A stretch of 7,031 nucleotides of DNA from Oceanospirillaceae bacterium. Lineage in GTDB: Bacteria; Pseudomonadota; Gammaproteobacteria; Pseudomonadales; Balneatricaceae. The stretch is taken from the NCBI GenBank assembly GCA_023954795.1, contig JAGSHA010000164.1:1-7031 (forward strand), given 5' to 3'. Shown here piece after piece: positions 5,943 to 7,031 of this stretch. The notes below the pieces were generated by a model that did not search any database, was not told the DNA's origin, and worked only from the letters and a program-made list of their open reading frames with translations. A program made the translations under genes and the position numbers. Position 1 is the stretch's first letter; the number at the start of each line of letters is the position of its first letter.

Positions 5943-6860
5943 ATGACAACAACACATCTCGAACTGACCGGGGTTGATATTGAGTTCCCCACCCCAGATG
6001 GCCCGTTTAAGGCGCTGGACAATGTGAATCTGAAGATCAAAAAAGGTGAATACATCTCCCTGATTGGTCACTCCGGCTGTGGTAAATCCACCGTGCTCAA
6101 CATTGTTGCCGGTTTATATCAGGCCACCAAAGGCGGCGTATTGCTCGACGGTAAAGAGGTCAACGAACCCGGCCCCGAACGTGCCGTCGTATTCCAGAAT
6201 CACTCTCTGCTGCCATGGCTGAGCGCCTATGAAAACGTTGAGCTGGCGGTGAAACAAGTCTTCAAGGGCAAGAAAAGCAAAGCCGAGATGAAAGACTGGA
6301 TCGAACACAACCTTTCACTGGTCCATATGACCCATGCTATGCATAAACGTCCGGAAGAGATCTCCGGTGGTATGAAACAGCGCGTGGGGATCGCCCGTGC
6401 ACTGGCGATGGAACCTAAAGTGCTGCTGATGGATGAGCCGTTTGGTGCACTGGATGCCCTCACCCGTGCTCACCTACAAGACTCCCTGATGGAAATACAG
6501 AACGAGCTGAACAACACCGTGATCATGATTACCCACGATGTGGATGAAGCGGTTTTGCTCTCTGATCGTATTGTGATGATGACCAATGGCCCGGAAGCCA
6601 CTGTCGGCGAGATTCTGGAGATCGACCTGCCTCGCCCGCGCAACCGTATCGCTCTAGCCGATGACCCGCAGTACAACCAGTACCGCGCAGCCGTTCTGAG
6701 CTTCCTGTACGAAAAACAACGCAAGCCGAATGAAGGTAACACCAGCGAAAAACCGGCAGTTGAAGAAAAGCTGGCACGCAATCTGCAAACAGAAGATACC
6801 AAAGGCGAAATTTCAACGACCGAAACCACCGCCAACACTGAAAAAGTTAAAGCGGCCTAG
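5943..6860 (+). CDS. nrtC: Nitrate ABC transporter ATP-binding protein
   Basis: A 305-residue ATPase that powers the NrtAB importer from the cytoplasmic face. All catalytic elements are intact: Walker A GHSGCGKST (42-50), Q-loop Q85, signature SGGMKQR (141-147), Walker B VLLMDEP (160-166) with catalytic E165, D-loop GALD, and switch H198 in ITHDVDEA. The region fits the nitrate/taurine (NrtC/D, SsuB, TauB) subgroup. After the nucleotide domain, about 45 residues (262-305) form a low-complexity tail rich in E, K and T, ending EKVKAA. There is no fused binding-protein domain as in cyanobacterial NrtC, so it equals NrtD or NasD in other naming schemes. AGGAG lies 7 bases before the ATG, and the gene starts 24 bases after nrtB. 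Confidence 0.93.
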   Translation: MTTTHLELTGVDIEFPTPDGPFKALDNVNLKIKKGEYISLIGHSGCGKSTVLNIVAGLYQATKGGVLLDGKEVNEPGPERAVVFQNHSLLPWLSAYENVELAVKQVFKGKKSKAEMKDWIEHNLSLVHMTHAMHKRPEEISGGMKQRVGIARALAMEPKVLLMDEPFGALDALTRAHLQDSLMEIQNELNNTVIMITHDVDEAVLLSDRIVMMTNGPEATVGEILEIDLPRPRNRIALADDPQYNQYRAAVLSFLYEKQRKPNEGNTSEKPAVEEKLARNLQTEDTKGEISTTETTANTEKVKAA

Positions 6861-6864
6861 GATC

Positions 6865-6888
6865 TAACCCCCATCAATACTGGGGTTA
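6865..6888 (+). repeat. Short hairpin just after nrtC
   Basis: TAACCCC (6865-6871) pairs perfectly with GGGGTTA (6882-6888) around a ten-base loop. No T-run follows, so it is not an intrinsic terminator. It begins 4 bases after the nrtC stop and may protect the 3' end of the nrtABC message. Confidence 0.5.
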
Positions 6889-6900
6889 AAGCTTAAGCCC

Positions 6901-6964
6901 GGCAAAGCAGCCATCTCCAGACCGGTGCAAAGGCGCACCACATTGGCTCAAACACTGCTTTGCC
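6901..6964 (+). repeat. Perfect 10-base inverted repeat enclosing P1 of the second leader
   Basis: GGCAAAGCAG (6901-6910) and CTGCTTTGCC (6955-6964) are exact inverse complements and flank the first hexaloop hairpin (6924-6939). In RNA they could close a larger branched structure around P1. Neither leader 1 nor the classical two-hairpin model requires this outer stem. Confidence 0.6.
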
Positions 6965-6989
6965 TGCACAGATTTGAACAAAGGCGTTC
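6924..6989 (+). promoter_or_regulatory. Second ANTAR-type antiterminator leader, downstream of nrtC
   Basis: Hairpin P1 (6924-6939) is GGTGC-AAAGGC-GCACC. Hairpin P2 (6975-6990) is TGAAC-AAAGGC-GTTCA. Each has five perfect pairs and a six-base loop with A at position 1 and G at position 4. The P2 loop and 3' arm (6980-6990) are also the 5' arm of the terminator ending at 7029, so the two are mutually exclusive, exactly as in the nrtA leader. I see no sigma-54 promoter between nrtC and this element, so it is more likely an internal switch in one long operon than a new leader. The controlled gene lies beyond the window; nitrite or nitrate reductase is the natural guess. Confidence 0.78.
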
Positions 6990-7029
6990 ATGCCCCGCTC
7001 CTGAATAGGTGCGGGCTGAACGCCTTTTT
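6980..7029 (+). terminator. Intrinsic terminator of the second leader
   Basis: Eleven perfect pairs join 6980-6990 to 7017-7027. An inner GC-rich stem (about 6992-6998 with 7011-7016, one bulge) and a small CCT/AGG tip with a GAAT loop continue it. The 3' arm runs into five T's (7025-7029). It would end the nrtABC transcript unless P2 forms. As its 5' foot is the P2 loop, it is a conditional rather than a constitutive terminator. Confidence 0.87.
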
Positions 7030-7031
7030 GC

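Noticed and set aside
1..7031. CRISPR arrays, tRNA or rRNA genes, insertion sequences
   Set aside because: No regularly spaced repeats, cloverleaf-like segments, transposase frames or terminal repeats were seen on either strand. The short repeats found are explained as RNA hairpins.

Overview
The window looks like a chromosomal segment of a gammaproteobacterium with roughly even base composition, plausibly a marine Oceanospirillales-type organism. That placement rests only on the general look of the proteins and gene order and is weak. Two divergent transcription units are separated by a 542-base control region, and a third regulatory block closes the window.

Left, minus strand (2928 to 1): a tightly packed arsenic-type operon. 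It encodes an ACR3 arsenite efflux carrier, a COG0701/ArsP-type permease with the TPFCSCSS motif, a 77-residue thioredoxin-like protein with a CxxC site, and an exported metallo-beta-lactamase-fold protein that runs off the window edge. Neighbouring genes overlap by 8 and 13 bases or are 13 bases apart. No arsR or arsC is present here. An AT-rich stretch at 3001-3060 is the likely promoter and operator.

Right, plus strand (3471 to 6860): a nitrate/nitrite ABC importer operon, nrtA (exported binding protein), nrtB (inner-membrane permease) and nrtC (ATPase). Its control region shows a near-consensus sigma-54 promoter at 3279-3294, a candidate NtrC site upstream, and a leader of about 165 bases. 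The leader holds two five-base-pair hairpins with six-base loops of the form A-x-x-G-x-x, the second interleaved with a strong intrinsic terminator just before nrtA. This is the layout expected of an ANTAR-protein (NasR/NasT) antitermination element: nitrogen limitation would fire the promoter and nitrate would permit read-through.

End of window (6861-7031): a second leader of the same design follows nrtC. It again has two hairpins with AxxGxx hexaloops (both AAAGGC) and a terminator whose 5' foot is the second loop. It should gate the next gene, probably a nitrite or nitrate reductase gene outside the window. The importer is therefore bracketed by two copies of the same RNA switch, the most interesting feature here. 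A stable hairpin between nrtA and nrtB may set the binding protein to permease ratio.
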